From: Oscillospiraceae bacterium
GTDB lineage: Bacteria > Bacillota > Clostridia > Oscillospirales > Oscillospiraceae
Length of the DNA stretch: 64,000 bases
Direction of reading: 5' to 3'
Assembly (NCBI GenBank): GCA_009776445.1
Contig: WRNV01000001.1
Location: forward strand, 1 to 64,000
The position numbers and the translations under genes are program-made. A model generated the notes under the pieces. The model did not search any database and was not told where the DNA came from. It saw only the letters and a list, made by a program, of their open reading frames with translations. Below, in pieces: positions 1-11,014 of this stretch (within the stretch, counting starts at the first letter, position 1; each line of letters opens with the position of its first letter).

Positions 1-47
1 CTTTCGGCGTTATTTCATCAACAAAACTGTTAATCACAAAACGAAAG

Positions 48-3000
48 ATGGTGTTCGCGCTGTATTTACGATCCCTGGAGATACAAGGCTTTAAGTCTTT
101 TCCCGAAAAAACGCGGATAGCTTTCGACAAACCAATCACCGCCATTGTCGGGCCAAATGGAAGCGGGAAATCCAACATAGCTGACGCCATCTTATGGGTT
201 ATGGGCGAACAGTCGACAAAGACCTTGCGCGGCGGAAAAATGGAAGACGTTATTTTTGGAGGGACTCAAAGACGACCACAGCTTGGTTTTGCTGAAGTTT
301 CGTTAATTTTGGATAACTCCAACAGGTTTCTCAATTTGGACAATTCTGAAGTCATGATAACCAGGCGATACTACCGATCCGGGGAGAGCGAATACTATGT
401 AAACAGAACGCTGGCGCGGCTCAAAGATCTGAGCGAACTGTTGATGGACACTGGACTTGGACGAGAGGGATACAGCATAATCGGACAGGGAAGAATTTCT
501 GAAATATTGTCTACAAAAAGCAAAGACAGGCGGGAAATATTCGAAGAAGCTGCCGGCATATCGCGATACAGGCACAGAAAAGAGGAAGCGGAACGGAAAC
601 TCCAACAGACAGATGAAAACCTGGTCAGGATCGGCGACATAATATCCGAACTTGATCTACAAAAGGCACCTTTGCTTGAGCAAGCTGAAACCGCGAAAAA
701 GTACCTTCTCTTGCGTGATGAACTGCGCGGTATAGAGATATCAGTGTGGCTGCGCGAACTGAGTTCGCTACGAACGCGGGCTGATAAAGCTGACGCGGAC
801 TATGCGGCGGCTAAACGGGATTTTGATTCAGCCACTCTCGCGGTCGAAGCTGGATTTGAAGATATCGAGTCACTGGCTGAGGATATGCGCAAACTCGATA
901 TCGAAGCGGATTCGTCGCGGGAACTCATATCCTCGGCGGAAACGCGGCACAGTGACACGGAGAGCGCTATAGCGGTACTCAAGTCACAACTGGAAGGCAA
1001 TTCCATCCAAATCGAACGGTTGCGCCAGGAACTGAAAAGTCAGGATACCCGTCAGGATGGCGTTGACGCGCAGATAAACGAACGCAAAACCAGGATTCAC
1101 GTTATCGAAGGCGAAAAGACCGTCCTGGATGAGCGGATGTATTCGCTAATGTGCGAACTTGACAGCATAAAGGACTCAGTAGGGGAACAGAGCGAAGAGC
1201 TTGGAAAAATGCTCGCAAGCGAAGGAAACGGACAAAACGGTCTCGGTGAAGGAAAGTCAGAATTGTCGGCGCTTGCTTCACAAGCGCAGGAACTGTACGA
1301 TATGGATAACTCTGTGAAGCTTGAGCTTGCAACTGCTTCCGGAAAACTTGGCGATATGAAAACGGAATACAAAGAAAGTATTGATAAACTCAGTAAAGCA
1401 AAACAAGAAGCCATATCGCTCACAAATATCGTTGATGGATTGGCGTTGAAAGCACAAAACCGTTTGAATAAAACAATAATGCACGGCGACAAACTGGACA
1501 AAATGTCGTTTGACCTTAAAACGCTTGAATCAAGGCAAAAACTTCTTTCTGAAATGGAAAAGGATTATCAGGGGTACTCGAAAGCGGTGAAGTTCGTGAT
1601 GCAGGATTCGTCGCGCGGTTCGCTGAAAAATATACACGGCACTGTTGCAGGGCAGTTGAAGGCTGGCGATAGGTACACAGCGGCTATCGAAACCGCTCTT
1701 GGCGGCGCTATGCAACATATTATCGTCGATACTGAAGAAGACGGAAAAGCGGCAATCAATCTCTTGAAGCGTCGTGACGGTGGCAGAGCTACCTTTTTGC
1801 CGCTGTCCGTTATAAAGGGCGGCGTTTTGGATTCAAATGAATTCGCGGCAGAACAGGGATTTGAAGGTATCGCGTATGATCTTATAGAATTTGAATCAAA
1901 GTATGCCAGCGTGTATGCGAACCTGCTGGGGCGCGTCCTAGTTGCGGACGACCTTAACAACGCGGTTAGAATGGCAAGAAACCAAAAACATAGATATAAG
2001 ATAGTCACGCTTGATGGACAGACCATAAACGCTGGCGGGTCTATGACTGGAGGCTCAGCCGCGAGTAACGCTGGAATTCTTTCGCGCGCGAATGAGCTTG
2101 AACAGCTTGCGGGGCGGATCGACTCTCATCGTGCGGATATTAAAAAAGCTGAACGCGAGTACGCGCAGTGTGTCCGAGAGAAAAGCGCGGCTGAATATGA
2201 ACTGGAAACGGCGCGTTCCGAGCTTCGCGTTGCCGAGGAACAAGTTATCAAGCTCGAAGTTGAAGAAACACACCGCGCGCAGCTTATTGTGGCAGCGAAT
2301 GACGCCATCTCAGTTTATGACAGCGAGCTCAAATCGATCGAAAATAGGATACAACAAAACAACGTGGCAACGGAGGACGCGCGAACTCGCATATCATTAC
2401 TGGAAGCGGAGCTGGAACTGCTCAAAGGAAAGATTGATACAGCGATGCGCGGGCAAGAGCTTCTTTCGCAAAAACGCGAAAATGTAAATTCGTCGCTTTC
2501 CGAACTCAGGGCGCAATACGCGTCGCTCGAGGCGGAAAATGCAGCTTTAGAAAAGGCCGTATCAGAACTCAGCGCTCTACGAGACGAAATGTACGGCAGT
2601 CGCGACCGCCAGATTGAAACGATCGAAAACCTTGAAAGCCAAAACGGGAAGATACGCGCTGAAATCCTAGATAATCAACGTGTTTTGTCGTCTGTATTCA
2701 ATGAGATCGATTCTCGCAAACGTACCTTGTCGGAATTATGCGACGATAAAATCAAGTTAGAAGCGAAAAGAAGCAGTCTCAATAAATCGTTACAAGGCAA
2801 AAACAATGATCTGCTTAATTTGGAGCGTGAGTGTTCCAGGTTGGAGCAGAAAAAACTCGCGGCGCAAATGGAAGAAAAGCAGATTCTGGACAAACTATGG
2901 GATACCTACGAGTTGAGCCGGAGCGCAGCGTTGGACGCTGGCGCGCGCATTGAAAGCGTCGCTGAGGCGCAAAGGCGTATTACGTCTATTAAGCAACAGA

Positions 3001-3641
3001 TATCGGAACTGGGCAATCCAAACATTGGGGCAATAGATGAATTTGAGCGCGTCAACACGAGATATCTGTTCATGACTTCCCAGCGTGACGACGTTGAAAA
3101 GGCAAAAGGAGAAATATTAAGTATTATTAGCGAGCTTACCGCGCGGATGCGGGATATATTCGCGCGCGAATTCGAAAGCATCAATGAGAGCTTTGAAAAA
3201 ACATTCAAGGAACTGTTTGGCGGCGGACGGGCATGCCTTGTTTTAGAGGATCCCGACGACGTGCTCGAATGTGGAATTGAAATCAATGTCCAGCCTCCAG
3301 GCAAGTCGCTTAAAACAATAACGCTGCTGTCAGGCGGTGAAAAGGCTTTTGTGGCAATTGCTATCTATTTTGCGATATTAACTGTGCGGCCGCCGCCGTT
3401 CGTAGTTATGGACGAGATCGACGCGGCGCTTGACGACGCCAATGTACTCCGCTTCACCGAGCATCTACGGCGTATGTCCGCCATCACGCAGATGATAGTT
3501 ATTTCACATCAGCGGGGCACGATGGAAGAAGCAGATGTTTTGTATGGCGTCACTATGCAGGAACTAGGTGTTTCGAGCATGCTGAAAATCGACTTGGATG
3601 AAGCGGAAAAACATATGAAAAGCATAGACGTTCATAACTAA
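48..3641 (+). CDS. smc: Chromosome segregation protein SMC
   Basis: Structural maintenance of chromosomes ATPase, the core of the bacterial condensin that compacts and segregates DNA with ScpA/ScpB. The 1197-residue length is typical. Residues 35-42 carry Walker A (GPNGSGKS). Two long charged coiled-coil arms flank a hinge at about 525-680 (GTVAGQLKAGDRYTAAIE region). The C-terminal head has the ABC signature LLSGGEKAF at about 1093 and Walker B FVVMDEIDAALDD at about 1117. The start is uncertain. The usual family start (M-Y-L-x-S-L) would fall on a CTG at base 60, no clear ribosome binding site precedes the ATG at 48, and the frame stays open to the window edge. ftsY follows 13 bases later, the common smc-ftsY order. 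The first 47 bases hold nothing I can assign. Confidence 0.95.
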   Translation: MVFALYLRSLEIQGFKSFPEKTRIAFDKPITAIVGPNGSGKSNIADAILWVMGEQSTKTLRGGKMEDVIFGGTQRRPQLGFAEVSLILDNSNRFLNLDNSEVMITRRYYRSGESEYYVNRTLARLKDLSELLMDTGLGREGYSIIGQGRISEILSTKSKDRREIFEEAAGISRYRHRKEEAERKLQQTDENLVRIGDIISELDLQKAPLLEQAETAKKYLLLRDELRGIEISVWLRELSSLRTRADKADADYAAAKRDFDSATLAVEAGFEDIESLAEDMRKLDIEADSSRELISSAETRHSDTESAIAVLKSQLEGNSIQIERLRQELKSQDTRQDGVDAQINERKTRIHVIEGEKTVLDERMYSLMCELDSIKDSVGEQSEELGKMLASEGNGQNGLGEGKSELSALASQAQELYDMDNSVKLELATASGKLGDMKTEYKESIDKLSKAKQEAISLTNIVDGLALKAQNRLNKTIMHGDKLDKMSFDLKTLESRQKLLSEMEKDYQGYSKAVKFVMQDSSRGSLKNIHGTVAGQLKAGDRYTAAIETALGGAMQHIIVDTEEDGKAAINLLKRRDGGRATFLPLSVIKGGVLDSNEFAAEQGFEGIAYDLIEFESKYASVYANLLGRVLVADDLNNAVRMARNQKHRYKIVTLDGQTINAGGSMTGGSAASNAGILSRANELEQLAGRIDSHRADIKKAEREYAQCVREKSAAEYELETARSELRVAEEQVIKLEVEETHRAQLIVAANDAISVYDSELKSIENRIQQNNVATEDARTRISLLEAELELLKGKIDTAMRGQELLSQKRENVNSSLSELRAQYASLEAENAALEKAVSELSALRDEMYGSRDRQIETIENLESQNGKIRAEILDNQRVLSSVFNEIDSRKRTLSELCDDKIKLEAKRSSLNKSLQGKNNDLLNLERECSRLEQKKLAAQMEEKQILDKLWDTYELSRSAALDAGARIESVAEAQRRITSIKQQISELGNPNIGAIDEFERVNTRYLFMTSQRDDVEKAKGEILSIISELTARMRDIFAREFESINESFEKTFKELFGGGRACLVLEDPDDVLECGIEINVQPPGKSLKTITLLSGGEKAFVAIAIYFAILTVRPPPFVVMDEIDAALDDANVLRFTEHLRRMSAITQMIVISHQRGTMEEADVLYGVTMQELGVSSMLKIDLDEAEKHMKSIDVHN

Positions 3642-3654
3642 TGAGGGAAAACAA

Positions 3655-4563
3655 TTGGGATTTATCAATAAAATTCGAGAAGGCTTATTAAAAACGAAAA
3701 AAAGCATATCTACCCAACTCGGTAATGTTTTCGCCGCATTCTCAGGCGCGGAAGATGATTTTTATGACGAGCTTGAGGAGACTCTCATTATTGCCGACCT
3801 TGGAGCGAAAACAGCCGCCTGTGCAGTTGAAACGCTTCGCGAAACAGCGAGGCGCGAAGGATATCGGTCAAGTGAGGAACTCAAAGCCGAGCTTTCCAAA
3901 ATTCTGGCGGGGCTGCTTGATATTGGCGATGGAAGCCTTAAGCTCGGCACGAAACCGTCTGTAATACTGGTTGTTGGCGTAAATGGGGTAGGGAAGACTA
4001 CTACAATAGGAAAACTCGCGCTCCGTTACGCAAGCGAAGGTAAAAAAGTTCTGCTCTGCGCGGGGGATACGTTCCGCGCCGCTGCAAGTGAACAACTATC
4101 GGTTTGGGCGAACCGCGCGGGCGCGGATATAGTGCGACGCGAAGAAGGAGCGGATCCAGCGTCGGTCATATTCGATGGAATAAACGCTGGAAAGGCGCGC
4201 GGAGCGGATGTTATTATTTGCGATACAGCCGGTCGGCTGCATAATAAATCGAATCTCATGAATGAACTTAATAAAATAAGCCGCGTTATTGACCGGGAGC
4301 TGCCAGGCGCCGATAGAGAAACGCTCCTTGTCCTGGACGCGACGACAGGCCAGAATGGACTTATTCAAGCAAAGCAATTCAAAGAAACGGCCGACGTAAC
4401 CGGCATCGTTCTTACAAAACTCGATGGTACGGCGAGGGGAGGCATCGTATATGCGATAGCCTCGGAGCTTGGCGTCCCTGTAAAGCTTGTTGGTGTTGGC
4501 GAAAAGCCCGAAGACTTGATTGAATTCGATGGGCAAGATTTTTCGGAGGCGATACTTGAGTGA
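3655..4563 (+). CDS. ftsY: Signal recognition particle receptor FtsY
   Basis: SRP-family GTPase that docks the SRP-ribosome complex at the membrane. A four-helix N domain (about 1-90) is followed by the NG GTPase domain: G1 GVNGVGKTT near residue 107, the DTFRAAA motif, DTAGR, and the TKLDG specificity motif near 262. At 302 residues it is the short Gram-positive form without the acidic A domain. The start is a TTG at 3655, preceded by AGGGA at a good distance; no ATG lies nearby in frame. Its stop overlaps the GTG start of the next gene by four bases (GTGA), which suggests translational coupling. Confidence 0.95.
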   Translation: MGFINKIREGLLKTKKSISTQLGNVFAAFSGAEDDFYDELEETLIIADLGAKTAACAVETLRETARREGYRSSEELKAELSKILAGLLDIGDGSLKLGTKPSVILVVGVNGVGKTTTIGKLALRYASEGKKVLLCAGDTFRAAASEQLSVWANRAGADIVRREEGADPASVIFDGINAGKARGADVIICDTAGRLHNKSNLMNELNKISRVIDRELPGADRETLLVLDATTGQNGLIQAKQFKETADVTGIVLTKLDGTARGGIVYAIASELGVPVKLVGVGEKPEDLIEFDGQDFSEAILE

Positions 4564-5162
4564 AATTTGTGCTGGCTACCAACAACCTTGGTAAAATAAA
4601 AGAAATGAGAGAAATCCTGCCGGGGTTAGGTATTGAGTTTTTGACGCGCGCCGATGTCGGCATCGACGTCGAGATAGAAGAAACCGGGACGACGTTCAAA
4701 GAAAACGCTCTTTTGAAAGCCAACGCAATATGCGCTCTGTCCGGTTTGCCTGCAATCGCGGACGATTCCGGACTGATGGTCGACGCTTTAGGCGGCGCGC
4801 CCGGCGTGTACACTAGCACATTTGGAGGGGAGGGTTTGTCCAGCGCCGAAAGATGCGGCTATCTCCTTAAAAAACTTAGTGGTGTCCGCGACCGAAACGC
4901 TAAGTTTGTCTGTATGATCGTGTGCGTGTTTCCAGACGGCGGCGTAATTACGGCGCAGGGCGAATGCGTCGGTGAAATAGCGGACGAACCCAGGGGCTGG
5001 CGAGGATTTGGATACGATCCCGTTTTCATAGCGAATGGTTACAGCAAAACTATGGCGGAACTATCGCCTGAGGAGAAGAACGCCATCTCTCACAGAGGGG
5101 CCGCGTTAAGGAGTTTTTCAATATTATTAAAGAAAAGAGGTATGAACGGTTTGATCAGTTGA
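4560..5162 (+). CDS. rdgB: XTP/dITP diphosphatase (RdgB/HAM1 family)
   Basis: House-cleaning nucleotide pyrophosphatase that hydrolyses dITP, XTP and other deaminated purine triphosphates to monophosphates. Family hallmarks are visible: the N-terminal [10 protein letters not shown], the metal-binding [22 protein letters not shown], the FGYDPVF loop, and the C-terminal SHRGAAL base-recognition segment. The 200-residue length is normal. The GTG start overlaps the ftsY stop codon. It lies between ftsY and the nadD/yqeK gene in an apparent single transcription unit. Confidence 0.93.
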   Translation: MKFVLATNNLGKIKEMREILPGLGIEFLTRADVGIDVEIEETGTTFKENALLKANAICALSGLPAIADDSGLMVDALGGAPGVYTSTFGGEGLSSAERCGYLLKKLSGVRDRNAKFVCMIVCVFPDGGVITAQGECVGEIADEPRGWRGFGYDPVFIANGYSKTMAELSPEEKNAISHRGAALRSFSILLKKRGMNGLIS

Positions 5163-5199
5163 CCGCGAAAAGAATTTCCGAAAGGGATGGACGTTTTTT

Positions 5200-6363
5200 A
5201 TGAAAGTAGGTATATTTGGCGGGACATTCAACCCGCCGCATATAGGACATGTGCTGTCAGCAATGTCAGCCGCGAACCAGCTTAACCTTGATCTGATGCT
5301 TATCGTCCCAGCGGGAGTTCCGCCGCACAAACCTTTGCCTGCCGGCACGCCATCCGCCGATATTCGTCTTTTTATGACGATGACGGCGTTCTGGAATGTG
5401 GACAGGACAATCGTGTCAAATATCGAAGTTAAAAACCCATGGCCAAGCTATACTGTTGACACAGTTACTGAATTAAAGGGAATATACCCGAATGCTGAAT
5501 TGTACCTGCTTGTCGGGACTGATATGTTCTTGACGCTTGAAACCTGGAAAGATCATGAAAGACTACTTGGAATGGTGACGCCCGCCGTGTTTTTTCGCGA
5601 TTCGGACGACCGCAAAAGGATAAAAAGCTATTCGGCCGTTTTGAAAGAGCGCTACGGCGTCGCTTCGAAGATAGTGATAAATACCACCGTTCAGATTTCA
5701 TCATCGGAAATACGCGCAATGTTAACAAAACGTGAAGGCGTAAGATACATTGCTGATACAAACTACTCATATATTATCAAAAACAAACTCTATGGGGCGA
5801 AACCAAATTGGGACTGGCTGCGCGAACGCGCTTACTCGATGCTCAACCCTGAGCGCATACCCCACGTCGCCGGATGCGAAGCGGAATCTTTACGGCTGGC
5901 GGAACGTTGGGGCGTACCGCCTGACGACGCGAGAGAGGCTGCAATACTACACGATATCACAAAAAGACTTGGCAGCCACGAGAATAGAAGAATTCTTGAA
6001 GACAGAGGCATACCTGTCGGGGATCTTAGTAATTTTGGAGAAAAACTGCTCCACCCAAAAACCGGCGCGGCGCTCGCAAAGGATATATTTGGCGTATCTG
6101 ACGAGGTTGCCGATGCAATCAGATGGCATACGACAGGAAGAGTAGGCATGTCGGTACTCGAAAAAGTGATGTATATTTCCGACTACATTGAGTTTACCAG
6201 GGATATTCCGGGGTTGGAGGAATTACGTCGGTTAGCTTATGAGAATCTTGACAGTGCGGTGAAGAGGGGACTGGAAATGACTATTGAGGACGTCGTGTCG
6301 CGAGGCATCACCCCGGACCATACGACTATAGACGCCTTAAGCGAGTATGAATATATCGATTAA
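5200..6363 (+). CDS. nadD: NadD-YqeK fusion: nicotinate-nucleotide adenylyltransferase with C-terminal HD phosphohydrolase
   Basis: Two enzymes in one 387-residue chain. Residues 1-190 are NadD, which makes deamido-NAD from nicotinate mononucleotide and ATP: nucleotidyltransferase motif GGTFNPPHIGH at 7-17 and the ISSSEIRAML signature near 168. Residues about 205-385 are an HD-domain protein of the YqeK type (LHDITK near 250, H-x-T-G-R near 308). Characterised YqeK proteins are Ap4A hydrolases. In many Bacillota nadD and yqeK are separate adjacent genes; here there is no stop or restart between them. The preceding AAAGGGATGG gives a ribosome site. rsfS and leuS follow after the LCP gene, the conserved nadD-yqeK-rsfS neighbourhood. 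Confidence 0.92.
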   Translation: MKVGIFGGTFNPPHIGHVLSAMSAANQLNLDLMLIVPAGVPPHKPLPAGTPSADIRLFMTMTAFWNVDRTIVSNIEVKNPWPSYTVDTVTELKGIYPNAELYLLVGTDMFLTLETWKDHERLLGMVTPAVFFRDSDDRKRIKSYSAVLKERYGVASKIVINTTVQISSSEIRAMLTKREGVRYIADTNYSYIIKNKLYGAKPNWDWLRERAYSMLNPERIPHVAGCEAESLRLAERWGVPPDDAREAAILHDITKRLGSHENRRILEDRGIPVGDLSNFGEKLLHPKTGAALAKDIFGVSDEVADAIRWHTTGRVGMSVLEKVMYISDYIEFTRDIPGLEELRRLAYENLDSAVKRGLEMTIEDVVSRGITPDHTTIDALSEYEYID

Positions 6364-6393
6364 ACCGAGGGTATAGCAAGCAAAGGGGAAATT

Positions 6394-8025
6394 ATGGTCA
6401 TGAAATTGTCAGGGACTTTACGGAGCGGGCGGCATTTACTGGGAAATTTGGATACCGTATCAAAGAAGAGCTACGGGAAGAGCGTTAGAGGTCCAAAAAT
6501 CTGGTGGAAAAAAACGCTAAAAATCCTTATGATTATTGGCGGAGTGGCGGTAGTCGCGACAGCAGCCGCGCTAGCGTATTATAAGCTTGCGGTCGCCCCA
6601 CCCGAAGTCAATACGAGCCTTAAGGGAAATGACGTGCGGCGTACTGAGAGTACCGGTTACCACAATGAGCCGCCCATCAATTCAGTAGACATCCCGCCCA
6701 CTGGAAATGAAGTCAGTGCTGACGATGGCATCAGAGACATGAATAAGTTTGCTTTTATCATGTTTTGCACGGATGGTAGCGCCAATACGGATGTGATCAT
6801 GGTCGCAACGTTCGACGCTGCCAACCACACCTTAAATGTTGTTAGTATCCCTCGTGACACGATGGCAAACGTTAGTTGGAGTTCAAAAAAAGTCAACGCC
6901 ATACGGGCAAACAGACGGATCGAGTTCAAAGGCCAGGACAATGCTGAAGATAAAGCGATGCAGGCAACTATCGAGTCATTTGCAGATATACTTGGTTTTG
7001 AGGTCGATTTTTGGTTCAACGTCGATATGAAGGCATTCGTTACGCTTGTTAACGCTGTTGGTGGAGTTGATTATTATATTCCATCTAATATGGAATACCA
7101 CGACAATGAGCAAAACCTTCATATCAGTTATAGACAGGGGATGAAGCGCGGCCTCACCGGTCAGCAAGCGCTGGAGATACTACGATTCAGACGGTACGCA
7201 AGCGGAGATATAGCCAGAATCAGCAACCAGCAAGGCTTTTTGAAAGCTGCGGCCGAACAGATATTGGCAAAAAGAAACTCAATTAATGTTATTGATTTGG
7301 CAAATATATTCATTAACAACGTTAAAACTAACTTGCCGCTCAACAATCTGGTTTGGCTTGGAAAAGAACTCTTGAAAATGGAAGCCGAAGACGTAAACTT
7401 TATGACTCTACCGGGGAATTATGTCGATTCTGTAGATGGAGCGTCTTATGTTACAGTATATGTTGAGCCATGGCTGGAAATGGTTAACGAATATCTCAAT
7501 CCGTTCCGGGTGGAAATAACTGACCAAGATGTGAGCATACTGACCAGGGGCGCGGACAGGAAGCTATACGTCACTGATGGAAACCGCCTAGGCAACTCGT
7601 CATGGGGATCGAGCAGCAGAGGAGCTAGCTACGACCCGAACAGCAGCGCTGGCGGTAGTCAGTCCAGCAGTTCACCCAAAAGTTCGTCCAGCAGCTCATC
7701 GACTAGCAGTCAGCCGGCAAAACCAAACAATAATACTCCAAGCGATTCGTCAAACAAAACTTCACAAAATCCGCCCGGCGATGTAGACGAAGTTCCAGAT
7801 ACGGGCTCATCTGAGAACCTGGATGATTTTCCAGATACTGACGTTGTGACGACTTATCCGCCGTCTGACGAAATACCGCCATTGGACGAGGATCCAGGCC
7901 AAACCCAAACTGATAGCCCGGATAACGCGGCTCCGCAAACAGACGCGCCACCTGAAGCGACCACCCCTCCAGCCGACGCTTCTCCCATCAGCCCTGACGC
8001 CCCGCCTGTTGAGGCAGTTGAATGA
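6394..8025 (+). CDS. LytR-CpsA-Psr (LCP) family cell-wall polymer ligase
   Basis: Membrane-anchored enzyme family that transfers lipid-linked anionic polymers (teichoic acids, capsule) to peptidoglycan. A basic cytoplasmic stretch precedes one membrane segment (about 46-65: LMIIGGVAVVATAAALAYY). The extracellular LCP domain runs from about 115 to 330 and shows the FCTDGSANTDVIMV strand, the SIPRDT motif, and the R-x-R segment LRFRR that binds the pyrophosphate. The tail from about 400 is Ser-, then Pro/Asp/Thr-rich, low in complexity and probably wall-spanning. Start: ATG preceded by AAGGGG. The specific polymer cannot be told from sequence. Confidence 0.9.
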   Translation: MVMKLSGTLRSGRHLLGNLDTVSKKSYGKSVRGPKIWWKKTLKILMIIGGVAVVATAAALAYYKLAVAPPEVNTSLKGNDVRRTESTGYHNEPPINSVDIPPTGNEVSADDGIRDMNKFAFIMFCTDGSANTDVIMVATFDAANHTLNVVSIPRDTMANVSWSSKKVNAIRANRRIEFKGQDNAEDKAMQATIESFADILGFEVDFWFNVDMKAFVTLVNAVGGVDYYIPSNMEYHDNEQNLHISYRQGMKRGLTGQQALEILRFRRYASGDIARISNQQGFLKAAAEQILAKRNSINVIDLANIFINNVKTNLPLNNLVWLGKELLKMEAEDVNFMTLPGNYVDSVDGASYVTVYVEPWLEMVNEYLNPFRVEITDQDVSILTRGADRKLYVTDGNRLGNSSWGSSSRGASYDPNSSAGGSQSSSSPKSSSSSSSTSSQPAKPNNNTPSDSSNKTSQNPPGDVDEVPDTGSSENLDDFPDTDVVTTYPPSDEIPPLDEDPGQTQTDSPDNAAPQTDAPPEATTPPADASPISPDAPPVEAVE

Positions 8026-8053
8026 TTATATATGAAAGGATTGGTTATTACGT

Positions 8054-8428
8054 ATGCTGACACCAAAAGATATTGTCTGTTTTATAATTAACGCGCTTGA
8101 CAACAAGAAAGCTCATAGTATAAAATTGCTAAAAACAAGAGACGTCACAATCCTTGCCGACTATTTTGTGATCTGTACGGCGAACTCGTCAACACAACTA
8201 AAAACCATAGCGGACGAAGTCGAGAAGGTGTTGAAAGAAAAAGGCGAGACGCCTCTGCGCAGGGAAGGGGACAGGCGTTGCGGGTGGATGCTTATCGATT
8301 TTGGTTGCGTGATCGTCCACTTATTTTTGAAGGAAGAGCGTGAATATTATACTTTGGAGCGGCTGTGGGCCGATGCTGAAGATGTAGATATTAATGATAT
8401 GATTACTGTGAGGGATACCGCTATATGA
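8054..8428 (+). CDS. rsfS: Ribosome silencing factor RsfS
   Basis: Small protein (124 residues) that binds L14 on the 50S subunit and blocks subunit joining when nutrients are scarce. Recognised by the family pattern: [19 protein letters not shown] near the N-terminus, [12 protein letters not shown], the GWMLIDFG strand and the VHLF segment followed by [11 protein letters not shown]. It follows the LCP gene by 28 bases and overlaps leuS by four bases (ATGA), so the two are probably translated together. Confidence 0.93.
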   Translation: MLTPKDIVCFIINALDNKKAHSIKLLKTRDVTILADYFVICTANSSTQLKTIADEVEKVLKEKGETPLRREGDRRCGWMLIDFGCVIVHLFLKEEREYYTLERLWADAEDVDINDMITVRDTAI

Positions 8429-10824
8429 AGTATGAGTTTAGTCGCATAGAGAGAAAATGGCAAGACAGATGGGAGGCGGAAAAGCCTTTCGCTGCTTTAG
8501 ACGACGGCGACGCGCCTAAATACTATATATTGATCGAATTTCCGTATCCATCAGGGGATGGGTTGCATGTAGGCCACCCCAGGCCGTTCACAGCTATGGA
8601 CATTGTATCCAGAAAAAGGCGTATGCAGGGATACAATGTGCTGTTTCCAATAGGTTTTGATGCATTTGGGCTTCCGACGGAGAATTACGCGATCAAAAAC
8701 AAAGTTCATCCGGCGACTGTCACAGCTAACAACATAAAACGTTTTACGGCACAGCTCAAAATGCTTGGGTATAGTTTCGACTGGGATAGAAGCGTTGAAA
8801 CGACGGATCCGGAGTATTATAAATGGACGCAATGGATTTTTCTGAAAATGTTCGAAAATGATCTGGCGTATAAGGCGCTTATTCCGGTCAACTGGTGCGT
8901 ATCCTGTAAGTGTGTGCTAGCTAACGAGGAAGTCGTAGACGGGGTTTGCGAGCGTTGTGGCGCGTCTGTCGTAAGGCGTGAAAAGAGCCAGTGGATGCTG
9001 CGTATCACAAAGTATGCCCAAAGACTCGTCGACGATCTCGATACCGTTGATTATATTGAACGCGTCAAGATACAGCAACGAAACTGGATTGGGCGCAGCG
9101 TAGGCGCGGAGGTTGATTTCAACACGACGTCCGGCGATACTATACGGGTATTCACAACGCGCCCGGACACGCTATTCGGCGCGACATATATGGTTATCTC
9201 ACCAGAACACGCGTTGCTAAAAAAATGGGAACCGGGAAACTTGGATGAGATTCGCGCGTATCAGCAAGCTGCGGCCAAGAAATCTGATTTTGAGCGTACC
9301 GAGATGAGTAAGGAGAAAACCGGCGTCAAAATCAAGGGAATACGGGCGATAAACCCTGTTACGGGCGGAGAGATACCGATTTTTATATCCGACTATGTTC
9401 TTGCGACATACGGCACCGGAGCAATAATGGCAGTACCAGGCCATGACCAACGCGACTGGGAGTTCGCAAAAAAGTTCGACCTTCCAATCATAGAAGTCGT
9501 GTCCGGAGGCGATATCGAAAAAGAAGCCTATACAGACTGCGACGCCGGTATTATGGTAAACTCGGGGTTTATAAACAATATGAGCGTCGAAGACGCGATA
9601 ATAACGATGACAAAATGGCTGACTGAAAAGGGATTGGGCGAGGAGAAGGTCAATTTCAAACTTCGCGATTGGGTTTTTTCGCGCCAACGGTACTGGGGAG
9701 AGCCTATCCCGATAGTCAGTTGTGATAATTGCGGATATGTCGCGATACCGGAAAGCGAATTGCCGCTTGTGCTGCCGCAGGTGGAAAACTATGAAACAAC
9801 AGAAACGGGCGAAAGCCCGCTGGCCGCTATGACTGAATGGATATCGACGGTTTGTCCCAAGTGCGGCGGTCCGGCTCGTCGCGAAACTGATACGATGCCT
9901 CAATGGGCAGGCTCAAGCTGGTATTTTTTGAGATATACAGACCCCAATAACAAAGAAATGCTGGCGTCTCGCGAAGCGCTTGAGTATTGGACTCCCGTAG
10001 ACTGGTACAACGGCGGAATGGAACATACAACGTTACATTTACTGTATTCGCGTTTCTGGCACAAATTCCTCTACGATATCGGTGTTGCTCCAACTTCAGA
10101 ACCGTACATGAAGCGGACGAGTCAGGGTATGATACTCGGCGAAGACGGACAAAAAATGAGCAAATCGCGTTCGAATGTAATAAACCCTGATGACATCATT
10201 AAAGAGTTCGGAGCGGATACGCTTAGGTTATACATCATGTTTATCGGCGACTTCGAAAAGACTGCACCGTGGTCGCAAAAGGCTGTCAAGGGTTGCAAAA
10301 GGTTTTTGGATCGCATTTGGAACCTAGCCGAAACGCAACTTATCGGGGACGGCATTTCCTCAGCGCACGAAACTGCGGTACATCGTGCGATAAAGAAGGT
10401 TGGTTCGGATATCGACAGTTTGAAATTCAACACGGCTATAGCGGCGCTCATGTCATTGGTAAACGATTTTTACAGCGTGGGGCCATCGCGTGGGGATTTC
10501 AAAATTTTGCTGGCGCTTTTATCGCCATTCGCGCCGCACGTCGCGGAGGAATTATGGGAACGTCAAGGTTTTGAGGGGTATGCGGCAACGCAGCCTTGGC
10601 CGGATTATGAAGATAGCAAAACGGTTGACGCAGTGTGCGAAATTGCTGTGCAAATCGGAGGAAAGCTGAGAGGCGCAATAAAAGTACCGCTCGACTCGGA
10701 CGACGACACGGTTCTGGCAGCAGCCAAAGAAGACGATAAGATTTCGCGTTTCATCGAAGGAAAAGAAATCATGCGGGTTATTGTAGTAAAGAACAAGATA
10801 ATTAATCTGATCGTTCGGGGATAA
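8425..10824 (+). CDS. leuS: Leucyl-tRNA synthetase
   Basis: Class I aminoacyl-tRNA synthetase charging tRNA-Leu. At 799 residues it is the usual bacterial size. The HIGH-type motif reads HVGHP near 49, and the KMSKS motif is present as KMSKS near 577. A zinc-finger-like pair CVSCKC / CERCG lies at about 158-180. The CP1 editing domain is intact, with [12 protein letters not shown] near 247 and the [12 protein letters not shown] region near 331. The C-terminal anticodon-binding domain starts at about 620. Translationally coupled to rsfS by an ATGA overlap. Two inverted repeats follow the stop. Confidence 0.97.
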   Translation: MKYEFSRIERKWQDRWEAEKPFAALDDGDAPKYYILIEFPYPSGDGLHVGHPRPFTAMDIVSRKRRMQGYNVLFPIGFDAFGLPTENYAIKNKVHPATVTANNIKRFTAQLKMLGYSFDWDRSVETTDPEYYKWTQWIFLKMFENDLAYKALIPVNWCVSCKCVLANEEVVDGVCERCGASVVRREKSQWMLRITKYAQRLVDDLDTVDYIERVKIQQRNWIGRSVGAEVDFNTTSGDTIRVFTTRPDTLFGATYMVISPEHALLKKWEPGNLDEIRAYQQAAAKKSDFERTEMSKEKTGVKIKGIRAINPVTGGEIPIFISDYVLATYGTGAIMAVPGHDQRDWEFAKKFDLPIIEVVSGGDIEKEAYTDCDAGIMVNSGFINNMSVEDAIITMTKWLTEKGLGEEKVNFKLRDWVFSRQRYWGEPIPIVSCDNCGYVAIPESELPLVLPQVENYETTETGESPLAAMTEWISTVCPKCGGPARRETDTMPQWAGSSWYFLRYTDPNNKEMLASREALEYWTPVDWYNGGMEHTTLHLLYSRFWHKFLYDIGVAPTSEPYMKRTSQGMILGEDGQKMSKSRSNVINPDDIIKEFGADTLRLYIMFIGDFEKTAPWSQKAVKGCKRFLDRIWNLAETQLIGDGISSAHETAVHRAIKKVGSDIDSLKFNTAIAALMSLVNDFYSVGPSRGDFKILLALLSPFAPHVAEELWERQGFEGYAATQPWPDYEDSKTVDAVCEIAVQIGGKLRGAIKVPLDSDDDTVLAAAKEDDKISRFIEGKEIMRVIVVKNKIINLIVRG

Positions 10825-10848
10825 AGAAAAGAGAAAAGCAGAAAAGTG

Positions 10849-10906
10849 CGCAGAGCTGTCTCTGCGTCTCTTGATAATTGAACAAAATCTTTATTTTGTT
10901 CAATTA
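10849..10906 (+). terminator. Two consecutive hairpins after leuS
   Basis: CGCAGAG-CTGT-CTCTGCG (10849-10866) is followed by a perfect 14-bp inverted repeat TAATTGAACAAAAT-CTTT (10875-10906). Neither has a long T-run directly after it, but the position after a seven-gene run and before a gene with its own promoter-like sequence suits transcription termination. Confidence 0.5.
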
Positions 10907-11014
10907 TATCTCGATATTAACTAGACCTTCCCCGTTGAATATGTTAAAATGCTAACATGCAGGGTTACAATGAAAAGTTAAGTGAAAAGCAATATGATAG
11001 GAAGCCTGTTAGTT

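Noticed and set aside
1..47. End of an upstream gene before smc
   Set aside because: One frame stops at 31-33 and another runs into smc to about base 91, but neither gives recognisable protein text.
9217..9903. 228-codon minus-strand frame inside leuS
   Set aside because: Antisense to a conserved enzyme, with no coherent protein features.
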